A stretch of 22,500 nucleotides of DNA from Chromera velia. Taxonomy: Eukaryota > Sar > Chromeraceae. The notes beneath the pieces are model-generated. The model searched no databases, was not told where the DNA came from, and saw nothing but the letters and a program-made list of their open reading frames with translations. Positions 1 to 9,867 of the stretch are shown here, piece by piece. The stretch covers positions 1 through 22,500 of the forward strand of contig JAHBMJ010000932.1 in the NCBI GenBank assembly GCA_018398765.1, written 5' to 3'. Position numbers and translations under genes: made by a program. How positions within the stretch are numbered: position 1 is the first letter of the stretch; each line of letters opens with the position of its first letter.

Positions 1-42
1 GGAGGGAGGGAGGGAGGAGGGAGGGAGGGAGGGAGGGAGGGA
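1..42. repeat. (GGGA)n microsatellite
   Basis: An uninterrupted G-rich GGGA/GGAGG run begins at the first base, so its true length is unknown. It grades into GATA/GACA-type runs up to about 75. Only a simple repeat is visible. Confidence 0.9.
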
Positions 43-440
43 TAGATAGACAGAAAGGCAGACAGACAGACATTCTATACTCCTTTTTTTCGTCAACACA
101 GACGGACAGGCGGACAGACCTAAGGACAGACAGTGCGTTTCTTCCGACGTTATACAGATAGCAGTCAGAACAGTCAGCAATGAATCTACACACACACACA
201 CACTTGTGCGTCCCTGACAGACAAAAAGCAATGACCGAGGCCTGCGCTTGAGCAATTATCGTCTTCCTGTAAAACTTCGGTTCTACATGCTTAGAGAAAA
301 CTGACTGGGAGCCGCGCACTGCGACTCTTTTCCGTTCTTCCACTCTGAATGCCACCGCGACAAACACAAGCGATGATCAACGAGAGAGATACACTTTCTT
401 GTAGAATGTTTGTATGTATGTATGTACATTTATGTATTTT
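43..440. other. Non-genic stretch with short simple repeats
   Basis: It contains a GACA-rich patch (about 50-130), a short CA run near 190-203 and a TATG run at about 410-425. No open frame with coding character and no RNA gene was recognised. Confidence 0.5.
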
Positions 441-858
441 TTATATAGTGTATTGATACTGGTGCACCTTCCATGCACGGCTTCTGTTCATCCGAATGGC
501 TTTGTTTTTTTTGGATTGTTCGGATTCAGCCGGGACATTGGTTCGACTGACTTCACGTTTCTTTTTTATGTCTCTTGCGAAGGCCAGGATCGCGTCAAGC
601 ACGGCGCGACGGCGCGGCGGCCGACTCTTCCTTCGTCTGCAACCAGGAGTAAAAGGGAGGAGAAGAGGAGGCCCCCGTTCCTGCATCCTCCAGTCCCTCT
701 GCCCCAGCAGGAAGAGATAGAGGGGCCTCCAGGGGTCTCGCATGCTCTGTCTGTGTCTGTATCTGTACATGTCGGGCGGGTCCCCTCAACTTGTATGTAG
801 AGACAAAATGTGGTGCCAGCACAAGCACCAGCAGAGGCAGTGAGGAAATCCGCGGCAT
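441..858 (-). CDS. Candidate small secreted basic protein, two exons (weak)
   Basis: This is a candidate only. Reading minus from ATG at 858, the N-terminus has a typical signal peptide shape: Met-Pro-Arg-Ile, then a Leu/Val-rich core (SLPLLVLVLAPHF), then a polar Ser-Thr-Tyr-Lys cleavage region. Straight translation stops at 595 after a Ser/Ala/Glu-rich stretch (87 aa). A better model joins 858..791 to 636..441. The donor is GTTGAG, the acceptor follows a long pyrimidine tract ending TTGCAG, and both junctions are phase 2. That also gives 87 aa, with a very basic second half (KKKREV, RRRAV) and a stop at 441-443. The intron would be 154 nt. A TGCATGC cluster lies about 230-340 bp upstream of the ATG, where a promoter would be expected. 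I recognise no family. The open frames could also be chance in GC-rich DNA. Confidence 0.28.
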
Positions 859-1089
859 CCTAAAGCGAAACTCGCTCTCTATTTCGCAGGCCCCCTATCA
901 GACCACAAATAGAAGAAAAAAGAGAGGCCCTTTTGAACTCCTGGTGGAATTTGTCTAACAAAAGCTACTGAACTCGGTATTTTGACTGGTAGCTGTCACC
1001 TTTATGCAACGCTTCGGCCCCTTTTTGATTCTCGACCGTGGACTCAGCCGTTTCTCTTTCTTTTTTTTCGGACCACTTCGCTGTAGCAC

Positions 1090-1196
1090 TGCATGCGGCT
1101 GTCTTATATAGACGACAGAAATCTTCTCATGCATGCATGCACGACCTATATATCGGTGTGAATCAAAAATGCATGCATGCAATGCATGATGCATGC
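1090..1196. promoter_or_regulatory. Cluster of six TGCATGC motifs
   Basis: TGCATGC occurs at 1090, 1130, 1134, 1170, 1174 and 1190, in a block that also contains a broken palindrome (ATCAAAAATGCATGC ... GCATGCAATTTTTGAT, about 1162-1207). This palindromic heptamer is known as an enriched promoter motif and ApiAP2-type binding site in coccidia. Whether it works as such here is inference. It lies upstream of the minus-strand candidate gene at 441-858. Confidence 0.5.
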
Positions 1197-1200
1197 AATT

Positions 1201-2209
1201 TTTGATTTCGGAATTTATAGATACAAGTGAGTGTGCGCGCAAAGCGCGCAGAAGTGACTAAGGACGTGTGAGTGTGTTATGCCAAACTATATAAACTATG
1301 ACGGGCTGAAGGAAAACGTTAAAAGACATATGAACATACAGATTACAGGCTGATTCTACGGTCTGATTACTAAATCCTTTCCTGCCAAACTGATGATATC
1401 CAAATATATCAATCACTCATTCACTCAATCAATCAATCAGTCGATAAATGTATATATATTTAATATAGATATACTAATAAATAACCTGTATACTAAAGTC
1501 ACCAAAATTAATTAAAGACGAATAACACCTATGCACATCATAGAATATTCTAAAAATCCTTAGACTTATGGGTAAAGACATTCTGTAACCTTCTTTATAG
1601 GATATTTTTTGATCAATGTTTTATATACTAATATGTAGTAATTAATTAGCTCATCAATAATCGGTCAAAAGAGTTTTTACAATCAGGTACAAATTTTCCT
1701 AAATCTCCTCAAACAGCTTATAATTATAAAAGAGTTTATATTTTTGTGTAATAAATGCAATAAGTGCTGATCGATATTGACGATCAACTTACGGATCAAG
1801 TATATGATCAAGTCAAGGAAACTTACCATGCAATACCATCATGAAAAACATGTATCAAAAAGCAATTTAATGTTCAATAAATGCCGGTCAATGTTGATGA
1901 TCGAGTACAATCAAGTCAAGAAAACTTATTATGAAATAACTTTCAGGCGCTGTTATGAAAAAACAGGTAAGATAATAGCTACGTCCGGAGAGAGAAACGA
2001 AAAGGGGGAAGAGAATGAAGAAAACAGTAACAGAAAAAAAAAAACACAAAACAGATAAAGAGGATAGAAGAGGCGACGGGAGAAAAGATAGAAGAGCGGA
2101 AAAGCAAAATATAGAAGGTTGTCAGACTAACAATTTTTTAAAGGCAGTGCTTGGGAAGGGCGGTCCAGTCAGAACTTTGCAGTGAACACGGGGAAACAGA
2201 AAGATCAAA
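1201..2209. other. AT-rich intergenic island
   Basis: Strongly AT-rich sequence with (TCAA)n near 1405-1440 and A/T runs. At about 1755-1985 there seem to be two degenerate copies of a roughly 125-bp unit (shared pieces: ATAAATGC, GATCAAGTCAAGRAAACTTA, ATGAAAAA). One plus frame (1777-2058, 93 aa) spans these copies and is Lys/Asn-rich, so I treat it as chance. No gene is supported. Confidence 0.5.
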
Positions 2210-2260
2210 CGCATGCCGGGGGCGAGTGGGATGCTTTTTGAGTAATGGAGTAGAGTAGTG

Positions 2261-2840
2261 GGTGTGACGGCTTTCTTCTTTCAGAGCTCTTTATGGGAAG
2301 TCTGTAAGTCTGGAGCATACACAGAGTCCAACAGATGTTGCCTGAAGTAATCAATGAAGTCAAATGATTTCGACGGAGCTGAAATTCGTGCGGCGCGGCA
2401 CTGAATCGAATGCGCGCACGGCGGTTAATCGAATTCACCTGCAGCCTAGGGCGCGCGCGATGGCTTGCCCCCGGCCCGCCCCATGGCTTAGCCTTCCTGC
2501 GTGTGCATGGACAGAACGACTGACACCCTATGTCTCAACTCCTTCCCTCGGGTGTGGCGGCTTTCTTCCTTCAGAGCTCTTTATGGGAAGTCTGTGAGTC
2601 TGGAGCATACGCAGAGTCCAACAGATATTGCCTGAAGTAATCAATAAAGTTAAATGATTTTGACGGAGCTGAAATTCGTACGGCGCAGCATTGAATCGAA
2701 TGCGTGCGCGGCGGTTAATCGAATTCACCTGCGGCCCAGGGCGCGCGCGACAGCTTGCCCCCGGCCCGCCCCGCGGCTTGGCTTTCCTGCATGTGCACGG
2801 ACGGAACGACTGATACCCTATATCTCAACTTTTTGCCCCC
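2261..2840. repeat. 290-bp tandem duplication
   Basis: Two head-to-tail copies start with GGTGTGRCGGCTTTCTTC at 2261 and 2551 and run to about 2838. Differences are mainly single-base transitions. Because the DNA is duplicated, parallel minus-strand frames exist in both copies (2205-2438 and 2528-2728), but these look like by-products rather than genes. Confidence 0.9.
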
Positions 2841-2881
2841 CCCTCTGCATAGGAGACCGGCGCTTTTCTGCAAGAAACTTG

Positions 2882-3193
2882 TTCTCATAATTGGTAAAGA
2901 GTTAGAAGCTGAAACTTTATGTAAAAAGATGTTATAATGATAGAAAAAGAACTATAGAACAGATTTTTTATATTATTTCTAGAAACATAGGCTGCCATAC
3001 AAATTTTGTAAGTTCTATATTGTATTTTTTACTATTCAAAACCGTTAAAAAATGGCCTTAAAATCAAAAAATTTGTATGGCAGCCTATATTTCTAAAAAT
3101 GATATAAAAAATCTGTTCCATAGTTCTTTTTCTATCGTTACAACGTCTTCTTACACAAAGTTTCAGCTTCTAACTCCTTACCAATTATGAGAA
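2882..3193. repeat. Long hairpin: 126-bp inverted repeat with 60-bp spacer
   Basis: The left arm 2882-3007 and the right arm 3068-3193 are equal in length and, by my manual alignment, match at 116 of 126 positions. All ten differences are transitions. A transcript through this region would fold into a long near-perfect double strand. The arms are AT-rich, unlike the GC-rich 290-bp copies beside them, so the hairpin may be a separate element inserted into the larger one. Confidence 0.9.
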
Positions 3194-3259
3194 TGAGTTT
3201 TTTATGGAAATACGCCGCTTTAGGCGGGCAAAAAGCACCCTACTCGCCCCCGGCATGCG

Positions 3260-3648
3260 AAATTTGGGAGGTAGTCAGGCAGACAAAATGGGTACCTGGG
3301 ATGATGAGAAAGCAGTCAAACAGGTAGGGAGGCAGAACTTTAAGTACACTCAGAAAAGAACTTCAAGACCAAATTAGGAATGCGGTCAGGCACACAAGAA
3401 GGCATACCTTCGTACGAGAGCCAATAGGCAGGTAGGTTGGAACACGCTCAATCGTGCCGGAAGGAAACGTCAAGACGGAAACACATGCAGTCGGATTGCG
3501 ACCTCTGAATCTCACCGTTTGTTTGTGAGATGGCATATGGAGATGTGTACAGCTGAGAGGTCGGATATTAAGAGGTCAGAATTGAGAGAAATGGCATGAA
3601 AGAGGCAAGATAAGAGAAGTGAAATGCAATTAAGTGAAGAGATGAGAT
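3260..3648. other. Purine-rich degenerate repeat DNA
   Basis: Rich in GGCAGG/AGGCAGAC-type words that look like degenerate reverse-complement relatives of the CCTGCCTG-type repeat at 3680-4020. No gene is recognised. Confidence 0.4.
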
Positions 3649-3679
3649 ATGAGTAAACAGGGTCACCAAGAGAGTAGCC

Positions 3680-4020
3680 TGTGTGCCTGCCTATCTGTCT
3701 GTCTGCCTGTTTGCCTGCCAGCCTGCCTAACTATGTACGTCTGCATCTTTGCATGTCTCTCTGCCTTCCTACTATTCTGCCAGTGTCATTCTCTCATTTT
3801 GCCTATCTGCCTATTCTGCCGTTTAGAATATTTGCCTATTTGCCTACCTGCCTGCCTGCCAGCCTGCCTAACTATGTACGTCTGTGTCTTTGCATGTCTC
3901 TCTGTCTTCCTGCTATTCTGCCAGTGTTATTCTCTCATTTTGCTGGTCTGCCTATTCTGCCCTTTAGGATATCTGCCTGTTTGCCTGCCTGCGTACCTGT
4001 CTGCAATGCCATGCCCACCT
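3680..4020. repeat. 141-bp tandem duplication in CCTG-rich DNA
   Basis: The phrase GCCTGCCTAACTATGTACG recurs at 3721 and 3862, giving a 141-bp period, and is embedded in TGCC/TGTC simple-repeat sequence. As 141 is divisible by 3, open frames survive through both copies in two plus frames at once. The resulting Cys/Leu/Pro-rich peptides are best read as a by-product. Confidence 0.8.
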
Positions 4021-4682
4021 GTCTACGCCGGGTGATAGCTGGGGCATAAGAGCAATCAGATGATGGCTGTGGGTAGGAAAAATCGAAAACCAAACACAGA
4101 AAAGTCTTAGAGTAAAGTGGGAAGAGGCCATGCATTGAAATCAGAGCACTGAACTGAGAAGACGTTGAGATAACGAGAGAGTCAGCTGTGGGCACTGAGA
4201 TTTAATGAGAGCTGACATAAGCGCGAAAGGCTGGGTGAAGAGGCAACTTAGATGACAGTGGGAGAGATATAGCATACAAAGGTGTAATGTAAACAGTGAA
4301 ACGAAATAAGCAGGGCAGTGGATTGTTATGCGAATTCAAAGCATGCGGTGAAAGCGATCATTGTGACTCAGAGATCGAATGGTAATAAGTATATATATAT
4401 ACGTGGCGAATAATATCGAATGCGAGCAGCAGACCTTCATGAGTGAACATATCAGCGCAGTGAGCTAGCATGAACGCACAATTTTGGGCAGTCGGAAAGC
4501 TGCAGGATGCATGCAGATAACGAGGATCGCGTGCAATGACAGAGGCAGGCGGGAAGGAGAGAATGGAGTGCAGTGGAATAAAGCAAACGAATGAGCCTCT
4601 GAGAGGCATTGAGAGCAGGCAGTGAGATAAAAGCAATTAATGTAAGAATGAGGCCATGCAGTATGAGCAGTCGCCTCGGGGC
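4021..4682. other. Intergenic stretch, no gene seen
   Basis: Purine-rich sequence with many GAGA/CAGTGAG words (for example near 4195-4215, 4455-4470 and 4615-4630), suggesting old degenerate tandem repeats. There is a short TA run at about 4390-4400. No convincing coding frame or RNA gene was found. Confidence 0.4.
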
Positions 4683-5505
4683 GCAGCTTAGCTCTGCTGA
4701 GATCACTGACAGCCGAGAGGCCCTGGGATCGCACACACTCATTTTGGAGGGGGGGGATTGGTTCTGTCTCTGTCACGGTCGGTCAGTGTCGCCCGAGTTC
4801 CAAAATATGCCCCTCAAGCAACTCGCATGGAGCCGCGATCGCGCGTGCCTTACTTACTTTACGCATGCATGCCCCTCAAGTATAACTCGCATGGAGTTGC
4901 ACATACGATGCGCGCAGTCCCAAAAAACATATACTTCACGCGTGTTGCCGTGGCCTCCACCCCATGGCAGCATATAAGATATGCCTAAGCCTCCGATGGT
5001 GTGCACTAATCAAATATGAGCGGACCCCCTAAATGGCCTCCCGAGGCACTCACCCAACTGGTTGGGTATATCTTGTGTCACCTCGTCGGGCAGCTCAGCT
5101 CTGCTGAGATCAGCCGAGAAGCCCTGAGATCACACGGATCTGTATAACGCATTTTTTTATTTTTGGAGGGGGGGGTTCGGTTCTGTCTCTGTCCGTCCAT
5201 CACGGTGTTGCCCAAATTTCAGAATATGCCCCTCAAGCAAGCCATACGGAGCAGGGATCACATTATAATTACTTCGCTCCTCATGATACATGCCCCTGAA
5301 GTAACTTGCACGGAGTTGTATGTGCACGGTCCTGAAAAGCATATTGTACGCATGTTGTCATAGCCCCTACCACTTTATACAGGTAAGACATGCCCAAGTC
5401 GATCCCTCAATGATGCTTTACATCAATCAAGTTGGCCGACCGGGTCCTCCTAAATGGCCCCCCAAGGCACTTACCCAACTGGTTTGGTGTATCCCGTATT
5501 ACGCA
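4683..5505. repeat. About 407-bp tandem duplication
   Basis: Two diverged head-to-tail copies. GCTCTGCTGA starts at 4691 and again at 5098. Each copy then carries TTTTGGAGGGGGGG, TTCTGTCTCTGTC, ATGCCCCTCAAG and finally TAAATGGCC..CACCCAACTGGTT-type sequence (about 5031 and 5452). The second copy ends almost exactly where the left 362-bp direct repeat begins (5511), so the two may belong to one larger element. Confidence 0.85.
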
Positions 5506-5510
5506 ACTTT

Positions 5511-5872
5511 ACCGAAAGGTTTGGCAGGTGGGGGCTGAGCGGCCCCTCCAACCACAATCTTCATTCGCTAAATCTAGTCACATATACTCACACAATACCA
5601 CACATCTACTCATCATTGCAACACAATGTAGGTCGTTTCCTTACTTCCTATCATATACAGTTTTGTCGGTTCATACAGCATCTCCTGCCGACTCTATCTT
5701 GCAGGTCATTGACTGTATTGATTCCACTTAACATACCGATTGTACAGGCCGTATATAGCCGTGTACGTATTATTTTTGTATGCATGTGACTTTATGTGAG
5801 GGTGGTGGATGTCTAGAAAGGTGGCCACGTGGCTGACGCCCGGCCACACCCTGTGGCGGCGCTAACCCTTTT
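5511..5872. repeat. Left 362-bp direct repeat
   Basis: It pairs with 7223-7584 with no net insertion or deletion. Differences in the first 120 bp are about one in eleven and mostly transitions. It begins ACCGAAAGGTTTGGCAGG and ends GCTAACCCTTTT. Confidence 0.9.
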
Positions 5873-7222
5873 GCGTCCCCCTCATCTGATGCACTCAGTT
5901 CTCTCTTCTACCCCGTTCTCTTTGCTTCTTTTTCTATCTCTCTCTATCTCTTTCTCCATCTATAAGCTTTCTACGCGAGTCTGTCGAAGTCTTTGCTGGC
6001 CATGAGAGGTTTCAGTCGCCCAGGTACTTTATAACTGCAGGGCAGACCTCTTCATGTCCCTTGTTTCTCCTCCACCTGGCCCATAATTAAGGAGTCCCTG
6101 CATTCACTCCCTGCCCGCCTTGCTTTTTTCAGACCCACTTTGCTCCATCATCCCTGTCTTCATGAGCCCCTTCAATGGCTATACATGACTCCAACCCAAT
6201 CGCCCGCCAGTTCCTGCCTTCGGTTTTTAACGATTAGTAAAATGTAGCCTCCTCAGGCCTGCACCCGCTGCTCTCCGTCTCCTTGGCATCGTGTGCTCTC
6301 CCCCAAGTTCTGAACACAGACAACCGGTCGATTTTGTATCCCACCATCCATTCTCTCATCTCCGAAGGCTTCCGGTTCTCATTGGGTCTCTTGCTTCTCC
6401 TATGGGGCAGCACTTCTGGTATATATACTAGATTTTGGAGCCGTTTGGAGCTGATATAACGAAAAAAAGTAAAAATTTTATTTGGTTTTTTAGTAACCAA
6501 ATATTTTTCAGGTGTAGCTTGACGAGTTACTTCGAAAAAACATAAAATTTTGGTGTGAGTTATTTGTTTTATTAAAGGTTACAGGGGTTAAATATATATC
6601 GCTTCGTGATGTTATGGGTTACTCAGTTAGAGGTCATTTTGAGTCATTAACCATCATTCAAAGTTCATCTTTAAAAGTATTTAAAACTTGTTTAAAACAT
6701 GTTTAAAGACCTTACAGTGGATGGTTACTCACTTTATCAGGGGTCAAAAATAGTTACGGATTACTTGCTTAGAGGCCTTTTTATCAAATATTGAATTCAG
6801 TGACACATCAAAATCATACAATTGTTCAAAAACCAAATGTTTAAACCATAAAGTGTTTCAACCTTTTTGAGATGTTTTTAGAAGTAACTTAAGCTAAACA
6901 ATCGATTGACACCACTTTTAAAGTGCTAGGTGATCGATATATAGGGGGAGGGGTACTAAAATCACTAAAAAAAAATAGTAACCATCCTGGAGTGTTGCAC
7001 CCTAGTGCTTCTCTTTAGCTCCTTACTTCTCTGCATGCCCACTTTACCTTTTCCAGTCTCTTCCGTGGAATACATGTATGCATGCAATTCACTCAATTTG
7101 ACATCATGAAGGTAAAAGGCAACCAGAAGCTAAACTCTCTGCTCCCCCTTGCTGCAGTGGCTCAAGCAATCACAGACTGTCTGACAACTGAAGGAACGGA
7201 TGAGCCTGACGCCGTGAGTACC
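5873..7222. other. Internal region of the direct-repeat unit
   Basis: There are two parts. 5873-6420 is pyrimidine-rich, with TCTATCTC runs near 5930-5960 and one weak minus frame (6234-6500, 88 aa, Arg/Lys/Glu-rich, family unknown). 6420-7000 is an AT-rich island with recurring GRTTACT..TTAGAGG words (about 6629 and 6761), which may be a separate nested insertion. No reverse transcriptase, integrase or transposase motif is visible. Confidence 0.45.
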
Positions 7223-7584
7223 ACCAAAAGGTTTGGCAGGTAGGGGCTGAGCGGCGCCTCTAACCACAATCTTCATTCACTAAATCTAGTCACATATACT
7301 CATACAACACTACACATCTACTTATCATTGCAACACAATACAGGTCGTTTCCTTACTTCCTACCACACACAGTCTTGTCAGTTCACGTAGTATCTCCTGC
7401 CGACTCTATCTTGCAGGTCATTGACTGTATTGATTCTACTTAACATATCGATTGTACAGGCCATGTATAGCAGTGTACGTATTATTTCTGCATGCATGTG
7501 ACTTTATGTGAGGGCGGCGGATGTCTAGAAAGGTGGCCACGCGGCCGACACCCGGCCGCACCCCGTGGCGGCGCCAACCCTTTC
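7223..7584. repeat. Right 362-bp direct repeat
   Basis: Second copy of the 5511-5872 sequence, ending GCGCCAACCCTTTC and followed at once by GCAACTTT, which is also found just left of the first copy. The preceding sequence is not a clear polypurine tract, which weakens a retroelement reading. Confidence 0.9.
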
Positions 7585-7592
7585 GCAACTTT

Positions 7593-8190
7593 GACAAAAG
7601 TTCTGCACACACGGGATGCCGGGGCCCAGGGCCTCGGTTCTTGTCTAGATCTGTATACCCCTGCAACCTGGCTCAAGGGGTCTCGCGCAAAGTTGCCCGA
7701 CTTCGACACCCATCCGTCATGCAATGCAACAGCTCCGTGCGAGTCCCCCGTGAAACTGAACTTGACCGCGAAAAAAGCCCAAACGTGCCCCTCAGGCGTA
7801 TTTAAGCGTAAACATCGGGGCCGCACTGCATGTGATCCGTAAGAAATGACTGCATGAGTCAGACTGACCTGCAAGCATAAGCTAGCTACGATCTTCGATG
7901 ATAAAAAAGAACTGCATAGTATTGGATAGACGTAGCTGCAAATTCTCCTGTATATCTGGACCAGATGGAGGTAACAGGCCCACCAGTAAGTTCGAATTTG
8001 CAGTCAATCTTGCGTCTGTGCATGCAGCTAAGCAGCAGCTTTTTAACTGACCTTCCTACGAGAATGAGTCTAGAGAATGAGTGTACTCTGCACAGTTCAA
8101 TCAAGCATTTTTCTGGACGCGTGTCGGGAGAATCGAATCTTCAAGCCAGAATTCGTATATGAAGATAGACACGCAGACGTTGAACTTCTC
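7593..8190. other. Intergenic stretch, no gene seen
   Basis: 7593-7840 is GC-rich with overlapping short frames on both strands and no family resemblance. GCGCAAAGTTGC near 7685 is an inverted echo of the GCAACTTT at 7585. 7840-8190 is unique-looking. The last 30 bp (8160-8190) recur near 9868-9900. Confidence 0.4.
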
Positions 8191-8194
8191 TCTA

Positions 8195-8690
8195 CTTTTA
8201 TCTTTCTCTCTGTTTGCATGACAGCCTCTCCACTTCCATCTTTCTTTCTCTCTGTTTGCATGACAGCCTCTCAACTTCGATCTTTCTGTCTGTTTGCATG
8301 ACGGCCTCTTCACTTTCATCGTTCTGTCTGTTTGCATGACGGCTTCTCCACGTTCATCATTCTGTTTGTTTGCATGACGGCCTCTCCACGTTCATCGTTC
8401 TGTCTGTTTGCATGACGGCCTCTCCACTTCCATCTTTCTATCTGTTTGCATGGCGGCCTTTCCACTCCCATCTTTCTGTCTGTTTGCATGACGGCCTCTC
8501 CACTTCCATCTTTCTGTCTGTTTGCATGACGGCCTCTCCACTCCCATCTTTCTGTCTGTTTATACGAAGGCCTCTCCACTTCCATCTTTCTGTCTGTTTG
8601 CACGACGGCCTCTCCACTCTCATCTTTCTGTCTGTTTGCATGACGACCTCTCCACTTTCATATTCCCATCTTTCCTTTTTGCTTGCCTCG
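8195..8690. repeat. 38-bp minisatellite, about 12 copies
   Basis: The unit is roughly CTGTCTGTTTGCATGACGG followed by CCTCTCCACTTCCATCTTT. Successive TGTTTGCATG words start at 8211, 8253, 8291 and 8329, a mostly 38-bp spacing. Since 38 is not a multiple of 3, the reading frame rotates from copy to copy and returns after three units, so all frames stay open by periodicity alone. Confidence 0.92.
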
Positions 8691-9345
8691 TAGGTCTCTG
8701 CTTTCTTCTGTCGTGTTTGCTTGCATGACGGCTTTCCGCGCTTCCATCTTAATTTTCCTGCCGGCGTGTTTGACCACCTCTCTACTTGCGTTTTTCCTGC
8801 ATGATGTCGACTTGCATGAAAGCGTCTTTGCTTCCATGTTTCCTGCCAGTTTGCATGACATGTTCTCAGCTTCCACCTTCGCTGTTTGCTTGCATGCCGA
8901 CTCCCCACTTTTGTCTGTCTTGCCGGCTTGCATGACCACTTTCCACTAGCTTCCATCTTTCCTGCCTGCGTGTTAAGGGCCTCTCCAGTTTCATGAATCT
9001 TTTCTGTCGCCTTGCATGAAAGATTTTCCGCTTCCATGGTTCCTGTCGGTTTGTGAGACATCTTTTCAGGTTCCATCTTTCCTGACAGTGTGCATGCACG
9101 ATGACTTTCCACTTTCCTCCACTTTCGTCCGTCTTGTCTGCTTGCATGATGGGTCTCGGTGCTCCCATCTTTCCTGCCTGCGTATATGACGGCCTCTCCA
9201 GTTTCATCAATTTTTCCTATCTGCTAGCCCGTCTGCTTGCAGAAGGTCCGCTTCACTTTCATCTTCCTTGTCTCCTCACATAAAGACCTTTCAGTCTTCA
9301 TCTTTCTTGTCTGTCTGCGTATATGACGTCTGCTCCAGTTTTATT
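8691..9345. repeat. Degenerate continuation of the TTGCATGA minisatellite
   Basis: TTTGCATGA, GACGGCCTCTCCAGTTTCAT and CTTTCCTGCC words continue with uneven spacing and many substitutions, grading out near 9345. The minus-strand frame at 8438-9112 (224 aa) is a translation of this repeat. Confidence 0.7.
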
Positions 9346-9850
9346 TTTCTGGTTTTCTTTTCTGTTTTCATATGCTTGGATGCTGGCTTTTCCTGGACCA
9401 AATAAAATGTTTTTGCCTTCCTAAAATTTGAAAACGAGAATCATTGGGGGGATGGAGTTTATAATAATTAAAAAACAATAAAGACTTCCTTACATGGAAT
9501 TTCTAGCAGAATTTTCAATATGTTCACTATAGCATTTAATACATTGTGAGTTAACGTTTCTATAAAATTCTTCCTAGGTGGGAATTTAACAGAAAAACCG
9601 AATGGACTTACGCTTATTTACGGCTGAACATATAAAACTGTATATAGAAATGAAAAAAATATATGAATTTATTAATTTAAGTTAAAATTTAAGTACAACT
9701 TTGCATAGTTTACCAAATTTTGGATACTTTTCTTTTAAGAACTTTCAAAGTTCAAATAATTTATTTTTTGATATATAGTCAAAATTGTTAAAAATTGTTT
9801 TAAATGGTCGATGGTACCGTCGATCGTGGAATACTGAAAGAACACATATG
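9346..9850. other. AT-rich non-genic stretch
   Basis: AT-rich DNA without open frames, lying between the degenerate minisatellite and a fragment of the same family at 9868-10000. It may be an insertion that split the array. No terminal repeats were recognised. Confidence 0.4.
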
Positions 9851-9867
9851 AACACACCAGAAGTCCT

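Larger units (their letters stand above)
2210..3259. mobile_element. Non-autonomous element with 31-bp terminal inverted repeats
   Basis: The left end (2210-2240) and the reverse complement of the right end (3229-3259) match at 29 of 31 positions, starting CGCATGCCGGGGGCGAG. Inside lie, in order, two tandem 290-bp copies (2261-2550 and 2551 to about 2840) and a long hairpin with 126-bp arms (2882-3007 and 3068-3193). No transposase frame is present, so if mobile it must be mobilised in trans. I see no clear target-site duplication (at best AAA on both sides), which leaves the superfamily open. The structure resembles a MITE or foldback element with captured or nested parts. Confidence 0.7.
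5511..7584. mobile_element. 2.07-kb unit bounded by 362-bp direct repeats (LTR-like)
   Basis: Direct repeats at 5511-5872 and 7223-7584 have identical length and enclose about 1.35 kb with no recognisable gag, pol or transposase frame. CGCAACTTT lies immediately left of the first copy (5502-5510) and at the right end of the second (7584-7592), which could be an 8-9-bp target duplication. The repeat ends are inverted relative to each other (GAAAGGTTTGGC at the left against the complement of GCCAACCCTTTC at the right). They do not begin TG and end CA as most LTRs do. Possibilities are a non-autonomous LTR-type element or two copies of a MITE flanking a segment. Confidence 0.5.

Noticed and set aside
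1777..2058. 93-aa plus frame
   Set aside because: It spans degenerate AT-rich repeats and ends in a poly-Lys/Asn composition run.
2205..2728. Parallel minus-strand frames in the two 290-bp copies
   Set aside because: Similarity follows from the DNA duplication; no domain, and the ends run into repeat borders.
3649..4049. Two overlapping Cys/Leu/Pro-rich plus frames
   Set aside because: Both come from CCTG-type repeats with a 141-bp duplication; two frames being open at once argues against selection on either.
8438..9112. 224-aa minus-strand open frame (MQTDRK-type repeats)
   Set aside because: It translates the 38-bp minisatellite; all frames stay open because the unit lacks stops, and the frame rotates between copies.
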